A stretch of 64,000 nucleotides of DNA from Moheibacter sp035515075. GTDB lineage: Bacteria; Bacteroidota; Bacteroidia; Flavobacteriales; Weeksellaceae. The notes under the pieces were generated by a model. The model did no database searches, had not been told where the DNA came from, and worked only from the letters and a program-made list of their open reading frames with translations. Positions 8,456 to 17,714 of the stretch are shown in pieces (the first letter of the stretch is position 1; every line of letters starts with the position of its first letter). Location: the NCBI GenBank assembly GCA_035515075.1, contig DATJBZ010000031.1, positions 13,538-77,537 on the forward strand. Direction: 5' to 3'. Both the position numbers and the translations under genes were made by a program.

Positions 8456-9181
8456 ATGAGTACAGTAAAACCTTATTCCGATTCGGATTTAAGCAAAAAA
8501 GAGCAAGTTGAACAGATGTTTGACAATATTTCGGAAAAATACGATTTGTTGAACCGTATTTTGTCCATGGGCATCGATGTGCAATGGCGAAAAAAAGTAG
8601 TGAAATCTGTTCAACGATCAAAACCACAACGCATTTTGGACATTGCGACAGGAACAGGAGATTTGGCGATTCAGATGGCGAAAGCCACCGATGCAAAAAT
8701 CACTGGATTTGACCTTTCTGCAGGTATGTTGGAAGTGGGTAAAAAGAAAATTGCCAAAGAAAACTTGAGTGAACGCATTGAAATGATCCAAGGAGATGCC
8801 GAAAAGATGCCTTTTGACAACGATGTTTTTGATGTCATTACCGTGGCCTTTGGTGTGCGAAACTTTGAACACTTGAATGTTGGTTTGGCAGAAATTCATC
8901 GGGTATTGAAACCCGGTGGGAAATTCATCATTTTGGAATTTTCTCAACCAGAAGCCTTCCCAATGAAACAATTGTATGCTTTTTATTCCAAACAAATTTT
9001 ACCCCGAATTGGCAAAAAAATATCCAAAGACCAAAGCGCTTATACCTACCTACCTGACTCTGTGAAAGCCTTTCCGTATGGAAAAGAGATGATCGGAATT
9101 TTAAAAAACGCAAAATTTACGCAATCTTCCAATAAAAAACTTACTTTTGGAATTGCAAGCATTTACGAAAGCTCAAAATAA
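8456..9181 (+). CDS. ubiE: Demethylmenaquinone methyltransferase (UbiE/MenG)
   Basis: 241 residues, the usual family length. SAM-binding motif I is ILDIATGTGDLAIQMAK, followed by ITGFDLSAGMLEVGKKK, GDAEKMPF and ITVAFGVRNFE, all typical of the UbiE/COQ5 family. It methylates demethylmenaquinone to menaquinone, the last step of quinone synthesis; Bacteroidota use menaquinone, so the MenG role is expected. It is followed after 30 bases by porT; as I recall, this pairing is common in flavobacteria. Confidence 0.95.
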   Translation: MSTVKPYSDSDLSKKEQVEQMFDNISEKYDLLNRILSMGIDVQWRKKVVKSVQRSKPQRILDIATGTGDLAIQMAKATDAKITGFDLSAGMLEVGKKKIAKENLSERIEMIQGDAEKMPFDNDVFDVITVAFGVRNFEHLNVGLAEIHRVLKPGGKFIILEFSQPEAFPMKQLYAFYSKQILPRIGKKISKDQSAYTYLPDSVKAFPYGKEMIGILKNAKFTQSSNKKLTFGIASIYESSK

Positions 9182-9211
9182 ATCTAACAATATTTCGTTA
9201 AGGAGAGGTAT

Positions 9212-9928
9212 ATGAAAAAAATATTAGCAATCATACTGTTTTCGGTGGCCGTTACTTCATTCGCTCAGTTTCGTCCCAATACGGATAAAACTTGGCACAG
9301 AGAGGAATTTGATGACCGGTCCTTCAGCTGGGGATATTTTTTGGGTACAAACATGATGTTGTTCAAAGTAACGCCTGATGAAGAAGGACTGAACGAACAA
9401 GGCATGATTTACCTCCGACAAAAAAACAAAATGGGCTTTTCCGTTGGTTTGATGGCACGAATGAAATTGAATGAAAACATGGATCTCAAATTGGAGCCGG
9501 GTGTGCATTTCACTGAGCGAGAATTGTACTTTGGCAACATCCAAAACAGTACAGACAGTGTACGCCAAGTAAAATCCACCTATGTTGACATTCCGTTGTT
9601 GGTCAAAATCCACGGCGACCGCTGGGTCAACACCCGACCTTATGTACAAGGAGGTTTGGGTTACATGATCAATTTGCAATCCAACGAAAAGAAGGAAGAA
9701 GACAACAAGGAAGATGTATTTCGCATGAAAACACACAACTTCAACTGGCAAGTAGAATTGGGCGTAGAATTGTACTTCAGCAAGTTCAAATTGACTCCCT
9801 CACTCAAAGGAATTTTCATGTTCAACAATGAGTTGGTACAAGATAAACCCGATACCGGACCTTATTGGGCGGGTTCTTTGAAAGGGCTTTCTACACGAGG
9901 CGTCTTCTTTTCTTTGAAATTTGAATAA
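9212..9928 (+). CDS. porT: PorT-family outer-membrane protein of the type IX secretion system
   Basis: 238 residues with a Sec signal peptide (MKKILAIILFSVAVTSFAQ). The mature part alternates short amphipathic strands ending in aromatic residues and closes with GVFFSLKFE, as expected of an 8-strand outer-membrane barrel. GYFLGTNMMLFKV, YVDIPLLVKIHG and RPYVQGGLGYMINL resemble the PorT family, and the position behind ubiE supports this. PorT is needed for T9SS secretion in Porphyromonas and flavobacteria. The window also holds a protein with a T9SS sorting tail (41833-43419). A purine-rich AAGGAGAGG precedes the ATG, an unusually good ribosome-binding site for this phylum. Confidence 0.85.
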   Translation: MKKILAIILFSVAVTSFAQFRPNTDKTWHREEFDDRSFSWGYFLGTNMMLFKVTPDEEGLNEQGMIYLRQKNKMGFSVGLMARMKLNENMDLKLEPGVHFTERELYFGNIQNSTDSVRQVKSTYVDIPLLVKIHGDRWVNTRPYVQGGLGYMINLQSNEKKEEDNKEDVFRMKTHNFNWQVELGVELYFSKFKLTPSLKGIFMFNNELVQDKPDTGPYWAGSLKGLSTRGVFFSLKFE

Positions 9929-9953
9929 ATTTTCTTTGGAATTTACAATAGAC

Positions 9954-9987
9954 AAAAGTCATTTCGATCATTGGAATGACTTTTTTT
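9954..9987. terminator. Terminator between porT and xerD
   Basis: AAAAGTCATT (9954-9963) is inverted as AATGACTTTT (9975-9984), with a T run to 9987. It serves porT on the plus strand and may also work for the mre-xerD operon converging from the other side. Confidence 0.8.
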
Positions 9988-10018
9988 GTTGCCAATCTAA
10001 AATTTCAACCCAAAAAAA

Positions 10019-10906
10019 CTATTGATTTCTTGGATGAAACTTCAAAATCGTTTCACGCAAGGCGCTGTCATCCAAATGCATGTAAATTTCTGTCGTGCTG
10101 ATGCTTTCATGCCCCAACATCATTTGTATCGAACGCAAATCGGCACCGTTTTTCAACAAATGCGTTGCGAAAGAATGCCGAAAACTATGCGGACTGATTT
10201 TTTTAGCAATGCCTGCTTTTTCTGCTAGTTTTTGGATGATTAAAAAGATCATTACCCGCGTCAAGCTTTTTCCACGGCGATTCAAAAACAAATGATCTTC
10301 AAATCCTGGCTGAATGCTTTGGTGCACGCGGACTTCATCGCGGTAAATTCGAATGTATTTCATCGTGAGCTCCGAAATCGGCACCAAACGCTCTTTGTTT
10401 CCTTTGCCCAACACCCGAATGAACTGCTGGTCAAAAAACAAATCAGACAAACGCAAATTCACCAATTCTGACACCCGCAAACCACAACCGTACAAAGTTT
10501 CTATGATCGCACGGTTTCGTTCGCCTTCTGTTTGTCCCAAATCGATTTGCGCCACCAACTGGTTGATTTCGTCTTCAGACAAAACATCGGGCAATTTCCT
10601 ACCCAAATTGGGCGTTTCCAACAACTCCGCTGGATTGTCTTCTCGCCACTCTTCCAAAACCAAATAGTTAAAAAAGCTTTTCACCGAAGAAATCAAACGC
10701 GCTTGACTCCGGGCAGAATAATCTCCTTTGGCATAATCGTACAAAAAGGATTCGATATCTGTCGCAGCAATCGTCAAAGGCAATTCATCGGTGAAATTTT
10801 GTAATTTTCTCAAATCGCTCAAATAAGCAATAACGGTATGTTGAGAAAGGTTTTTCTCCAAAATCAAATGGGCTTTGTAATCCGATAAGGCCGCTTTCCA
10901 GTCCAT
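10019..10906 (-). CDS. xerD: Tyrosine recombinase XerD-type
   Basis: 295 residues, normal Xer size. N-terminal SAM-like DNA-binding domain (~1-95), then the catalytic domain with the full set R144 (GCGLRVSEL), K168 (GKGNKER), H240 and R243 (SPHSFRHSFATHLL), H266 (LGHESIS) and nucleophile Y275. Known role: chromosome-dimer resolution at dif together with FtsK, whose gene is at the other end of this window. XerC and XerD cannot be firmly separated by eye. It is the last gene of the mre operon and starts immediately after the ctpA stop codon. Confidence 0.9.
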   Translation of the reverse strand: MDWKAALSDYKAHLILEKNLSQHTVIAYLSDLRKLQNFTDELPLTIAATDIESFLYDYAKGDYSARSQARLISSVKSFFNYLVLEEWREDNPAELLETPNLGRKLPDVLSEDEINQLVAQIDLGQTEGERNRAIIETLYGCGLRVSELVNLRLSDLFFDQQFIRVLGKGNKERLVPISELTMKYIRIYRDEVRVHQSIQPGFEDHLFLNRRGKSLTRVMIFLIIQKLAEKAGIAKKISPHSFRHSFATHLLKNGADLRSIQMMLGHESISTTEIYMHLDDSALRETILKFHPRNQ

Positions 10907-12487
10907 TTATTCTTGATTTTCTAAGGTCAATACCCGCTGAATCATCCGATCTTCTGGCCACCAAGCTTTGTACAAGGTGCTCAATCCAAACAACTCTTCA
11001 GCAATCGAGGCGCGGATGAAACTTTTCAAAAAACGTTCTTCCTCTTCATTGATTTTTTCTGAAGATAAACCAACGGTTTTCAAATATTCTGCATAAATCG
11101 GCTGAATGTCATAAAAATTCAAAAACCAATTTTCTGACATCCACCCAGGATTGTATTGGTTTTCCAAAATTTTCGCATAAAAGAAATCTGCATTGACTTT
11201 TGAACGGGCGTGTTGCAAAGTCCAAACTTTCAATTGCATCGTATCCACCGGCACAAATTCATCGGGAATAATCCCGCCGCCACCATAAACGGTCTTTCCA
11301 GAAGGCGTTTTATAGGCCAAATCTTTGTTGATTTTCATGCTGTCCTTGTTGATCAACTCTCCCCGGCGAACGCGGTTGTACAAATCTTCGGCGTAGGCCT
11401 TCTTGCCCGTATCATAAGGCTTTTGAATCGAACGACCCGAAGGCGTGTAATAATGCGCAACGGTCAAGCGCACCCGTGTACCATCCCCCAGATTCACTTC
11501 GCGTTGCACCAATCCTTTCCCAAAAGATCTTCTGCCCACCAAAGTCGCACGGCCATATTCTTGCAAAGCACCTGCCACAATCTCACTGGATGAAGCCGAA
11601 CTCTCATCGATCAAAACATAGACTTTGCCATCTTCGAATTCACCGCCATTTTTGGCATAAATGTATTTTCGTTTCTCGTCCTTGTCTTCGGTATAAACAA
11701 TCAGTTCGTTTTTTCTCAAAAATTCATCCGCGATTTGTTCCCCCACCCGCATGATGCCACCAGGATTTCCTCTCAAATCCAAAATCAAAGTCGTCATGCC
11801 TTGTTTTTTGAGCGCCACCAAAGCCTTTCTCATCTCTTCAGCAGAATGCTCCGCAAATCGAATCAATTTGATGTAACCGATCGCTTCATTGATTTTGAAA
11901 TAAGCAACCACACTCGGTACTGGAACCTCTCCTTTTTTGGCCGTTACTTTCAACAATTCTCGGTTTCTTAAAATGGTCAAATCAATTTCTTGTGCAGCAT
12001 TTTCACTAAAAATGGTGTGCAAATTGTCTGCATTCAATCCCAAAATATTCACACTATCGACTTGGATGATTTTATCTTCCAAATACAAATTCAAATAATT
12101 GGGACTGTTGGGCAAAACTTGGGTCACTGTCAACGTATCTTCCACATTTCGGATCATGATGCCCAAACCTTTGAAACTTCCACTCATTTCTCGGTTGACT
12201 TTCTGTAAATCATTCTTGCTCAAATAGGAACTGTGTGGATCGAGTTGATCGACAATTTGATAAATAACATTATCCACCAAACTGTCTGTATTGACTTGTT
12301 CCATGTATTGGTTGTCAATCAATGAAACCAATCTTCTAATTTTCTGCTCATTGGCACTGTATTGCAAACCCACCAAATTGTCATTTTCATCAATGGCAAT
12401 GTCGTATTTTCTGCCCAGCATAAATCCCACAATCAGTAGGATGATGATCAACAAAACAATGTTAAAGATTTTCAGAAACGAGCGCAT
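10907..12487 (-). CDS. S41-family carboxyl-terminal processing protease (CtpA-like)
   Basis: 526 residues. A single N-terminal transmembrane anchor (residues ~6-25, IFNIVLLIIILLIVGFMLG) places the enzyme in the periplasm. A PDZ domain (~85-175, GSFKGLGIMIRNVEDTLTV) precedes the S41 core, where VLIDESSASSSEIVAGALQ carries the catalytic Ser and GRRSFGKGLVQ the Lys of the Ser-Lys dyad. Such proteases trim C-termini of envelope proteins. It is co-transcribed with cell-wall elongation genes, which makes murein enzymes plausible substrates. A larger, separate S41 protease lies at 24581-26638. Confidence 0.92.
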   Translation of the reverse strand: MRSFLKIFNIVLLIIILLIVGFMLGRKYDIAIDENDNLVGLQYSANEQKIRRLVSLIDNQYMEQVNTDSLVDNVIYQIVDQLDPHSSYLSKNDLQKVNREMSGSFKGLGIMIRNVEDTLTVTQVLPNSPNYLNLYLEDKIIQVDSVNILGLNADNLHTIFSENAAQEIDLTILRNRELLKVTAKKGEVPVPSVVAYFKINEAIGYIKLIRFAEHSAEEMRKALVALKKQGMTTLILDLRGNPGGIMRVGEQIADEFLRKNELIVYTEDKDEKRKYIYAKNGGEFEDGKVYVLIDESSASSSEIVAGALQEYGRATLVGRRSFGKGLVQREVNLGDGTRVRLTVAHYYTPSGRSIQKPYDTGKKAYAEDLYNRVRRGELINKDSMKINKDLAYKTPSGKTVYGGGGIIPDEFVPVDTMQLKVWTLQHARSKVNADFFYAKILENQYNPGWMSENWFLNFYDIQPIYAEYLKTVGLSSEKINEEEERFLKSFIRASIAEELFGLSTLYKAWWPEDRMIQRVLTLENQE

Positions 12488-12490
12488 ATT

Positions 12491-12919
12491 TTATAATTCT
12501 TCAGCTGTGATATGAACCAATTCAACATTGGCTTTGGCAAGAAATTTCAAACCTTCATCATCCTTGTAATCGTCCATATAAACCACACGCGTAATGCCTG
12601 CTTGATGAATCAATTTACTGCACTCCTTGCAAGGCGAAAGCGTGACGTACAAAGTCGCATTTTTACAACTTTGGGTGGAAGAAGCCACTTTCAAAATCGC
12701 ATTGGCTTCTGCATGCAAAACATACCAATGGGTATAGCCGGCTTCGTCTTCACAAAAATTATCAAAACCACTGGGCGTTCCATTGTAACCATCGGAAATG
12801 ATCATGCGGTCTTTGACGATGATCGCACCGACTTGTCGTCTTTGACAATGGGATAATTTGCCCCATGTTTGGGCCATTTTCAAATAAGCCTTGTCGTATT
12901 TTAATTGTTTGTCTTTCAT
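12491..12919 (-). CDS. comEB: Deoxycytidylate (dCMP) deaminase, ComEB type
   Basis: 142 residues from ATG 12919; a TTG nine codons further up is a weaker start. Zinc-dependent cytidine/deoxycytidylate deaminase signature: HAEANAIL (His ligand and catalytic Glu) and TLSPCKECSKLI (two Cys ligands). It would convert dCMP to dUMP for thymidylate synthesis in the cytoplasm. It lies 28 bases after rodA and 3 bases before ctpA, so it is co-transcribed with the cell-shape genes without an obvious functional link. Confidence 0.93.
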   Translation of the reverse strand: MKDKQLKYDKAYLKMAQTWGKLSHCQRRQVGAIIVKDRMIISDGYNGTPSGFDNFCEDEAGYTHWYVLHAEANAILKVASSTQSCKNATLYVTLSPCKECSKLIHQAGITRVVYMDDYKDDEGLKFLAKANVELVHITAEEL

Positions 12920-12947
12920 GTTGATTTGAATTGAATCTTTGCGCACA

Positions 12948-14477
12948 TCATATCAAGCTTTGTCGGTCTTTGTAATTTAAAATCAAAAAGATACTGATCA
13001 ATGAAATGAACGCCCAAAGTGAACTACCTCCATAACTAAAAAATGGCAAGGGAATGCCCACTGTCGGAAACAAGCCCATCACCATCGCAATGTTCATCGT
13101 GTAATGCAATAGAAATATCGTCGCGACTGAATAGCCAAAAAATCGATTGAATTTGCTGCGTTGTTGTTCTGCCAACCAATACAAACGCAAAATGAACAAT
13201 CCATAAAATATAATCAAAACGCTGCTGCCCACAAATCCCCATTCTTCTCCTACGGTACAAAAAATGTAATCCGTTGATTGTTCTGGAACAAATTTCCCAA
13301 TTTTCACCGTGCCTTGTAAATAACCTTTGCCCATCAAGTCGCCGGAACCAATGGCCGTTTTAGAATACAACAAGTTGTATCCTGAAGTGTCCCTGTATTT
13401 CTTTTCGCCCTCGAACAAAACCATCACCCGTTCTTGCTGGTGGTTGGGCAATTTCGAATACATTTCACTCGAAAAAACAGAGGCACCGATCGTTCCTAAA
13501 AACAACACCACCGAAATCAAAGCCACTTCATACGTTTGATTGGTCGCAAATTCTACACTGAACATCTTGTAAGGCGATTCTGCATTATCTTTCAAGATGA
13601 AATAAGAGATCGACAACATCAAAACTACGGCCATTCCCAAGCCGATCAAACCATAAAACAACACATTGAAATGCAAGATTTCTGGTGCAACATAGCCTTT
13701 CGAAGAAACATCTTCTATGCCGCCCCATTCTGGCAGAAAGTAACTCAAAAGCATCAGTACCGAAAAATAAATCACCAAACCAATTTGAACGCCCATCACG
13801 TTCTTGAGAATGTTTCTTTTGTAAGAAAACGCCACCAAAAACACGGAAACGATCAAAATGATCCAACCAATGATCATCAATATGTAAAACGGCGGATGAG
13901 AAATTGAGAACAAAAACAAAGCACCGCCCAGCACTGGAACAAAGATGTACAATACCGAAAATCCTTCGCGGTACAAGGCAACAATGAATGCGCTAAAAAT
14001 CAAAACCGACCCCAAATCGGGTTGCAACATGATGAAAACAATCGGAATACAAATGATCGCAAAGGCCGTCAAAGCCGTCCTTTTCAATTTGATTTCAACC
14101 GAAGGCGAACTGATAAAATTCGCCAAAAACAAACCTGTAGCGATCTTGGCAACTTCCACAGGTTGAAAACTAATCGGTCCAAAATTAAACCAAGCCTTGG
14201 CGCCGTTGACTTCTCGCCCAAATATCAGCACTGCAATGAGCAGTACCAAAGAAAACAGGTAGATCAGCGGACTGTACACCTCAAAGAAATTCGCGTTGGC
14301 AGAAGTCACCGATATGAAACCAATGACCAACACGAAACTTAATCCAAAGAATATCAATTGCCTAATTCCTTTATCAGGCTCCACGCTGTAAATGTTCATG
14401 ATGCCAAACAAGATGATCGCCACACACATAAAAATGGTCAACCAATCGATTCCTTTTCCTGAACGACTATGATTCAT
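12948..14477 (-). CDS. rodA: Rod-shape determining glycosyltransferase RodA (SEDS family)
   Basis: 509 residues, longer than the ~370 of E. coli RodA; the extra length is in the middle (~175-320). SEDS features: GAKAWFNFGPISFQPVEVAK with the conserved Pro-Val-Glu, MLQPDLGSVLIF containing the catalytic-type Asp, and AMVMGLFPTVGIPLPFFSYG near the end. About ten transmembrane helices. It polymerises lipid II into glycan strands together with PBP2. It overlaps the mrdA 3' end by 11 bases, which suggests translational coupling. Confidence 0.94.
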   Translation of the reverse strand: MNHSRSGKGIDWLTIFMCVAIILFGIMNIYSVEPDKGIRQLIFFGLSFVLVIGFISVTSANANFFEVYSPLIYLFSLVLLIAVLIFGREVNGAKAWFNFGPISFQPVEVAKIATGLFLANFISSPSVEIKLKRTALTAFAIICIPIVFIMLQPDLGSVLIFSAFIVALYREGFSVLYIFVPVLGGALFLFSISHPPFYILMIIGWIILIVSVFLVAFSYKRNILKNVMGVQIGLVIYFSVLMLLSYFLPEWGGIEDVSSKGYVAPEILHFNVLFYGLIGLGMAVVLMLSISYFILKDNAESPYKMFSVEFATNQTYEVALISVVLFLGTIGASVFSSEMYSKLPNHQQERVMVLFEGEKKYRDTSGYNLLYSKTAIGSGDLMGKGYLQGTVKIGKFVPEQSTDYIFCTVGEEWGFVGSSVLIIFYGLFILRLYWLAEQQRSKFNRFFGYSVATIFLLHYTMNIAMVMGLFPTVGIPLPFFSYGGSSLWAFISLISIFLILNYKDRQSLI

Positions 14478-16356
14478 TGCTAGGTGTTTTTACAGTTTCT
14501 ACATACCAACCTTTTCGTTTCAAATAATTGATCCATTCCTTTCGGTATTCTCCCTCCAAGTTCCCATTGATCATTCGCTCTTCCAACGCTTGTCTTTCCA
14601 CTTCGCCAAAAAGGTATTTTTCTGCTACCAAAGAAGACATGGGACCAGCCCATCTTGAACCCCAATACCCATTTTCTACAATGACTGCTACCACGATTTG
14701 TGGATTGTCGGCAGGAGCAATCAACGTAAAAAGCGAGTGATCCTGTCCATGTGGATTTTGAGAAGTTCCAGTTTTACCTGCTTGGGTGAATTTCTTCGAT
14801 GCATAGCCTCGGGCCGTTCCTGCAGTAAACACTTGTCGCATTCCTTCAAAAACTGGATCAAAATGAATGGGATCCACCAAACTGTTTTTTCTTTCTGTAA
14901 ACCGCGGATCGCTTTGCAACTCCCCATCCAATTCTCTCACAATGTGCGGCGTATAAAAATAACCACGATTGGCAATGACCGCTGTAAAGTTGGCAATTTG
15001 TAAAGGAGTCAAAGCAACGTCCCCTTGTCCCATTCCATTAAAAATCATCTGATAAGGCGTCCACTTTCCTTCACCAAATCGGTTGTCATAAAATTTCCCT
15101 GAAGGAATCAAGCCCGAACTTCCTACTGCCAAATCATTGTTCAAATAAACACCCAAACCAAAACTCGCCATGATTTCTTTCCATTCGTCCATTCCCTTGG
15201 CATACTCTTTTGGATATTTTTGAACGATATCTCGATAAGCTTCAGAAAAATAATTGTTACAAGACACCGCAATCGCCTCTTTCAAACGAAGCGGTCGATG
15301 ATACCGGCCACATTTACACCCAATCTTCATGCGCCCATGCCGAAAACCTTGTTTACAAACATAACCAGTAGAATCCGTCATCACGCCCATCTGCATACCT
15401 GCCAAAGCTGTCATCATTTTGAAAGTAGAACCTGGCGGATAAGTCGCTTGGGAAACTCGATCATAGTTGGCCAAACTCACCGTATCGCGCAACAAAGCCG
15501 TTCTTTCTTTTGAATCCAAATAACGGTGCGGATCTACAGTAGGTGCAGAAGCCATGGCCAAAATCTCCCCTGTTTTCGGATCCAAAGCCACAATTGCGCC
15601 TCTTTTATTTTTCAACAATTGCTCTGCATATTGCTGCAATTCGTAATCAATGGTCAAAGTAATCGTTTTCCCACTTTTTGCTGGCTGATCGTATAAACCA
15701 TCTTTGTAAGGCCCAACGGCTTGCATCAATCGATCCGCAATGTAATTTCGTACGCCTTTGACACCACGCAAATCCTTTTCATACGAACGCTCTACACCAG
15801 CAATTCCTACAACATCTCCTGGACGGTAATAGTTGGAATCGGTCTTGATGTAGGCTTCGTTGGCTTCGTTGATGTAGCCCAAAATATTCCCTGCCGAGTG
15901 CACCATGTACTTTCGCTCGGGTCGCTTGATGATTGACATCGAAGGATACAAATACAATTGCTCTTGGATGCGCGCATAATTTTCTCTTGAAATGTTTTTG
16001 ATCAATGGATAAGGCGACAAAGCATGAAAGTACCTTTCGTTTCGAATTTCCAACAATCTCTGGTGAAATTCTTCCTTTTCAATGCCCGCCATTGCGCAAA
16101 AAGCCAAGGTATCAAATCGCTCATTGATCATCGCTGGAATCACATCCAGCTCATAGCTGTAGGAATTACTTACCAATAATTTCCCATTTCTATCCAAAAT
16201 ATCTCCTCGATTTGGGAATAAAACTTCTTGTTTGATGGACGTATTGATCGCGTTTAATTTGTAACGGTCGGTGGCCAATTGTAAATAATACAACCGCCAA
16301 ACAAACAATCCCATGATCAACAAAACAAAGGCAGTAATGCCATAAATCTTTTTCAT
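14467..16356 (-). CDS. mrdA: Penicillin-binding protein 2 (peptidoglycan transpeptidase)
   Basis: 629 residues, normal for PBP2. One N-terminal transmembrane helix (~5-24), a dimerisation/pedestal domain opening with PNRGDILDRNG, and a transpeptidase domain with S310-T-F-K313 (PPGSTFKMMTALAG), the SxN motif in VSCNNYF and KTGT in AGKTGTSQNPHG. It cross-links peptidoglycan in the elongasome and pairs with RodA, encoded next. It overlaps mreD by 4 bases. Confidence 0.96.
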   Translation of the reverse strand: MKKIYGITAFVLLIMGLFVWRLYYLQLATDRYKLNAINTSIKQEVLFPNRGDILDRNGKLLVSNSYSYELDVIPAMINERFDTLAFCAMAGIEKEEFHQRLLEIRNERYFHALSPYPLIKNISRENYARIQEQLYLYPSMSIIKRPERKYMVHSAGNILGYINEANEAYIKTDSNYYRPGDVVGIAGVERSYEKDLRGVKGVRNYIADRLMQAVGPYKDGLYDQPAKSGKTITLTIDYELQQYAEQLLKNKRGAIVALDPKTGEILAMASAPTVDPHRYLDSKERTALLRDTVSLANYDRVSQATYPPGSTFKMMTALAGMQMGVMTDSTGYVCKQGFRHGRMKIGCKCGRYHRPLRLKEAIAVSCNNYFSEAYRDIVQKYPKEYAKGMDEWKEIMASFGLGVYLNNDLAVGSSGLIPSGKFYDNRFGEGKWTPYQMIFNGMGQGDVALTPLQIANFTAVIANRGYFYTPHIVRELDGELQSDPRFTERKNSLVDPIHFDPVFEGMRQVFTAGTARGYASKKFTQAGKTGTSQNPHGQDHSLFTLIAPADNPQIVVAVIVENGYWGSRWAGPMSSLVAEKYLFGEVERQALEERMINGNLEGEYRKEWINYLKRKGWYVETVKTPSNES

Positions 16357-16868
16357 CGTTGGGCTTTCTTTCTAAACAAAATCAAATAGAAATAAACAAA
16401 CAACAGCGTGAATACCATGCTGTAAACCGCTCTCAACAACACTGCTTCCAAATTTGAAAAAGAAAAATTCTCGAAAAAGAACAAAATAAAATGATGGGTA
16501 AACACCAAAACAACTGTATAGACCAGCCACTGACCAACATTGAAATCCGAAAAATGAAACTCTTCTACTTCAAAAAATCGCGTACCCGCAACCACGCGTA
16601 CCATGTATTTGCTCAAATACCCCATCGTAATGCTCGCCAGTGCATGTATGCCACCTGTGTCCTCAAATAAATCAACGCCCCAACCCAATAAAAAACACAA
16701 CAACAAAAAGATGTAGCGGTTTTTGTTCGGATGGTACAACAAGATGAACAACACATAAATATACGGCATGGCCAACTGCGCGAAACTGATTTTGCTGAAA
16801 ATCATTCCTTGCAACAACACCAAAATTAAAACGGTGAACAAATTCGCCAATAGCCTAAGGTTGAGCAT
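16353..16868 (-). CDS. mreD: Rod shape-determining protein MreD
   Basis: 171 residues, strongly hydrophobic, with about five membrane helices (for example LFTVLILVLLQGMIF and YIFLLLCFLLGWGVDLFED). Its GVDLFEDTGGIHAL segment fits the conserved loop of MreD proteins. Identification rests mainly on hydropathy and position between mreC and mrdA. Inner-membrane elongasome component of unclear molecular role. It overlaps mreC by 14 bases. Confidence 0.88.
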   Translation of the reverse strand: MLNLRLLANLFTVLILVLLQGMIFSKISFAQLAMPYIYVLFILLYHPNKNRYIFLLLCFLLGWGVDLFEDTGGIHALASITMGYLSKYMVRVVAGTRFFEVEEFHFSDFNVGQWLVYTVVLVFTHHFILFFFENFSFSNLEAVLLRAVYSMVFTLLFVYFYLILFRKKAQR

Positions 16869-17709
16869 GTCGTATGATACTATCTGATTTTTCTACTTCT
16901 GTTAATTCTTTCTTTTCCAAATTCACGATGACTTTCGCATAACGCAAACGCGCAAAATCTTCTTTCAGATCCACCTGAATGGCCAATTCGCCCGTCAACT
17001 CATCCACTTCAGCGCTCAAAACCGTTCCCAACATAATGCCACCTGGCACCACACCTGATTTCCCATCAGTTTCAATGGTATCACCCTTGCTGACTTCTAC
17101 ATATTTTGGAATTTCAGACAATTGCGCATAACGCGAATCCTTCCCATCCCACAACAATGTCCCAAAGTATTGGCTGTTTTTGATTTGTGCCGTCGTTCTT
17201 GCATTGGTATTCAACAAAGACATTACCCTTGCATAATTTTTGGTCGTATGGTACACATAGCCGATAACGCCATTGGAAGAAATCACCCCCATGCCGCGTT
17301 CGATTCCTTGCCGAGAGCCTTTATTAATCGTCATCAAGTTGTGGGTTTTCATCACCGAATTGTTGATGACTTCCACCGGAATAAAATTATATGTTTGGTG
17401 AAATTCCAAATTATCAACCTGTCCATTGACACTTTCAAATTCGCTGATTTCGCCTTTGAGCATTTCGATTTCTTTTCTCAATGCCGAATTTTCGGACTGC
17501 AATTCCAAATTATCTTCTTTCAAATGGAAAAATTGGGTCACTCCTGAAATCCGTTCATCGATTGCACCATTGATTTGCGCAACAGACTCATTCATCACTG
17601 ATTGATGGTAAACTTTTTGGCGAAACGTAAAAACAAAAGACAAGACCACCAAAAGAAGATAAAGTAGAAACAATCCATTCTTGATCAATGGTTTCAGGAT
17701 GAATTGCAT
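16855..17709 (-). CDS. mreC: Rod shape-determining protein MreC
   Basis: 284 residues. N-terminal transmembrane helix (~11-30, GLFLLYLLLVVLSFVFTF), a coiled coil (~55-95, ENSALRKEIEMLKGEISEFE), then the periplasmic two-lobed beta domain with NKGSRQGIERGMGVISSNGV and TDGKSGVVPGGIMLGTV, both MreC hallmarks. It links MreB filaments to PBP2/RodA. It begins 5 bases after mreB. Confidence 0.94.
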   Translation of the reverse strand: MQFILKPLIKNGLFLLYLLLVVLSFVFTFRQKVYHQSVMNESVAQINGAIDERISGVTQFFHLKEDNLELQSENSALRKEIEMLKGEISEFESVNGQVDNLEFHQTYNFIPVEVINNSVMKTHNLMTINKGSRQGIERGMGVISSNGVIGYVYHTTKNYARVMSLLNTNARTTAQIKNSQYFGTLLWDGKDSRYAQLSEIPKYVEVSKGDTIETDGKSGVVPGGIMLGTVLSAEVDELTGELAIQVDLKEDFARLRYAKVIVNLEKKELTEVEKSDSIIRHAQP

Positions 17710-17714
17710 ACGCT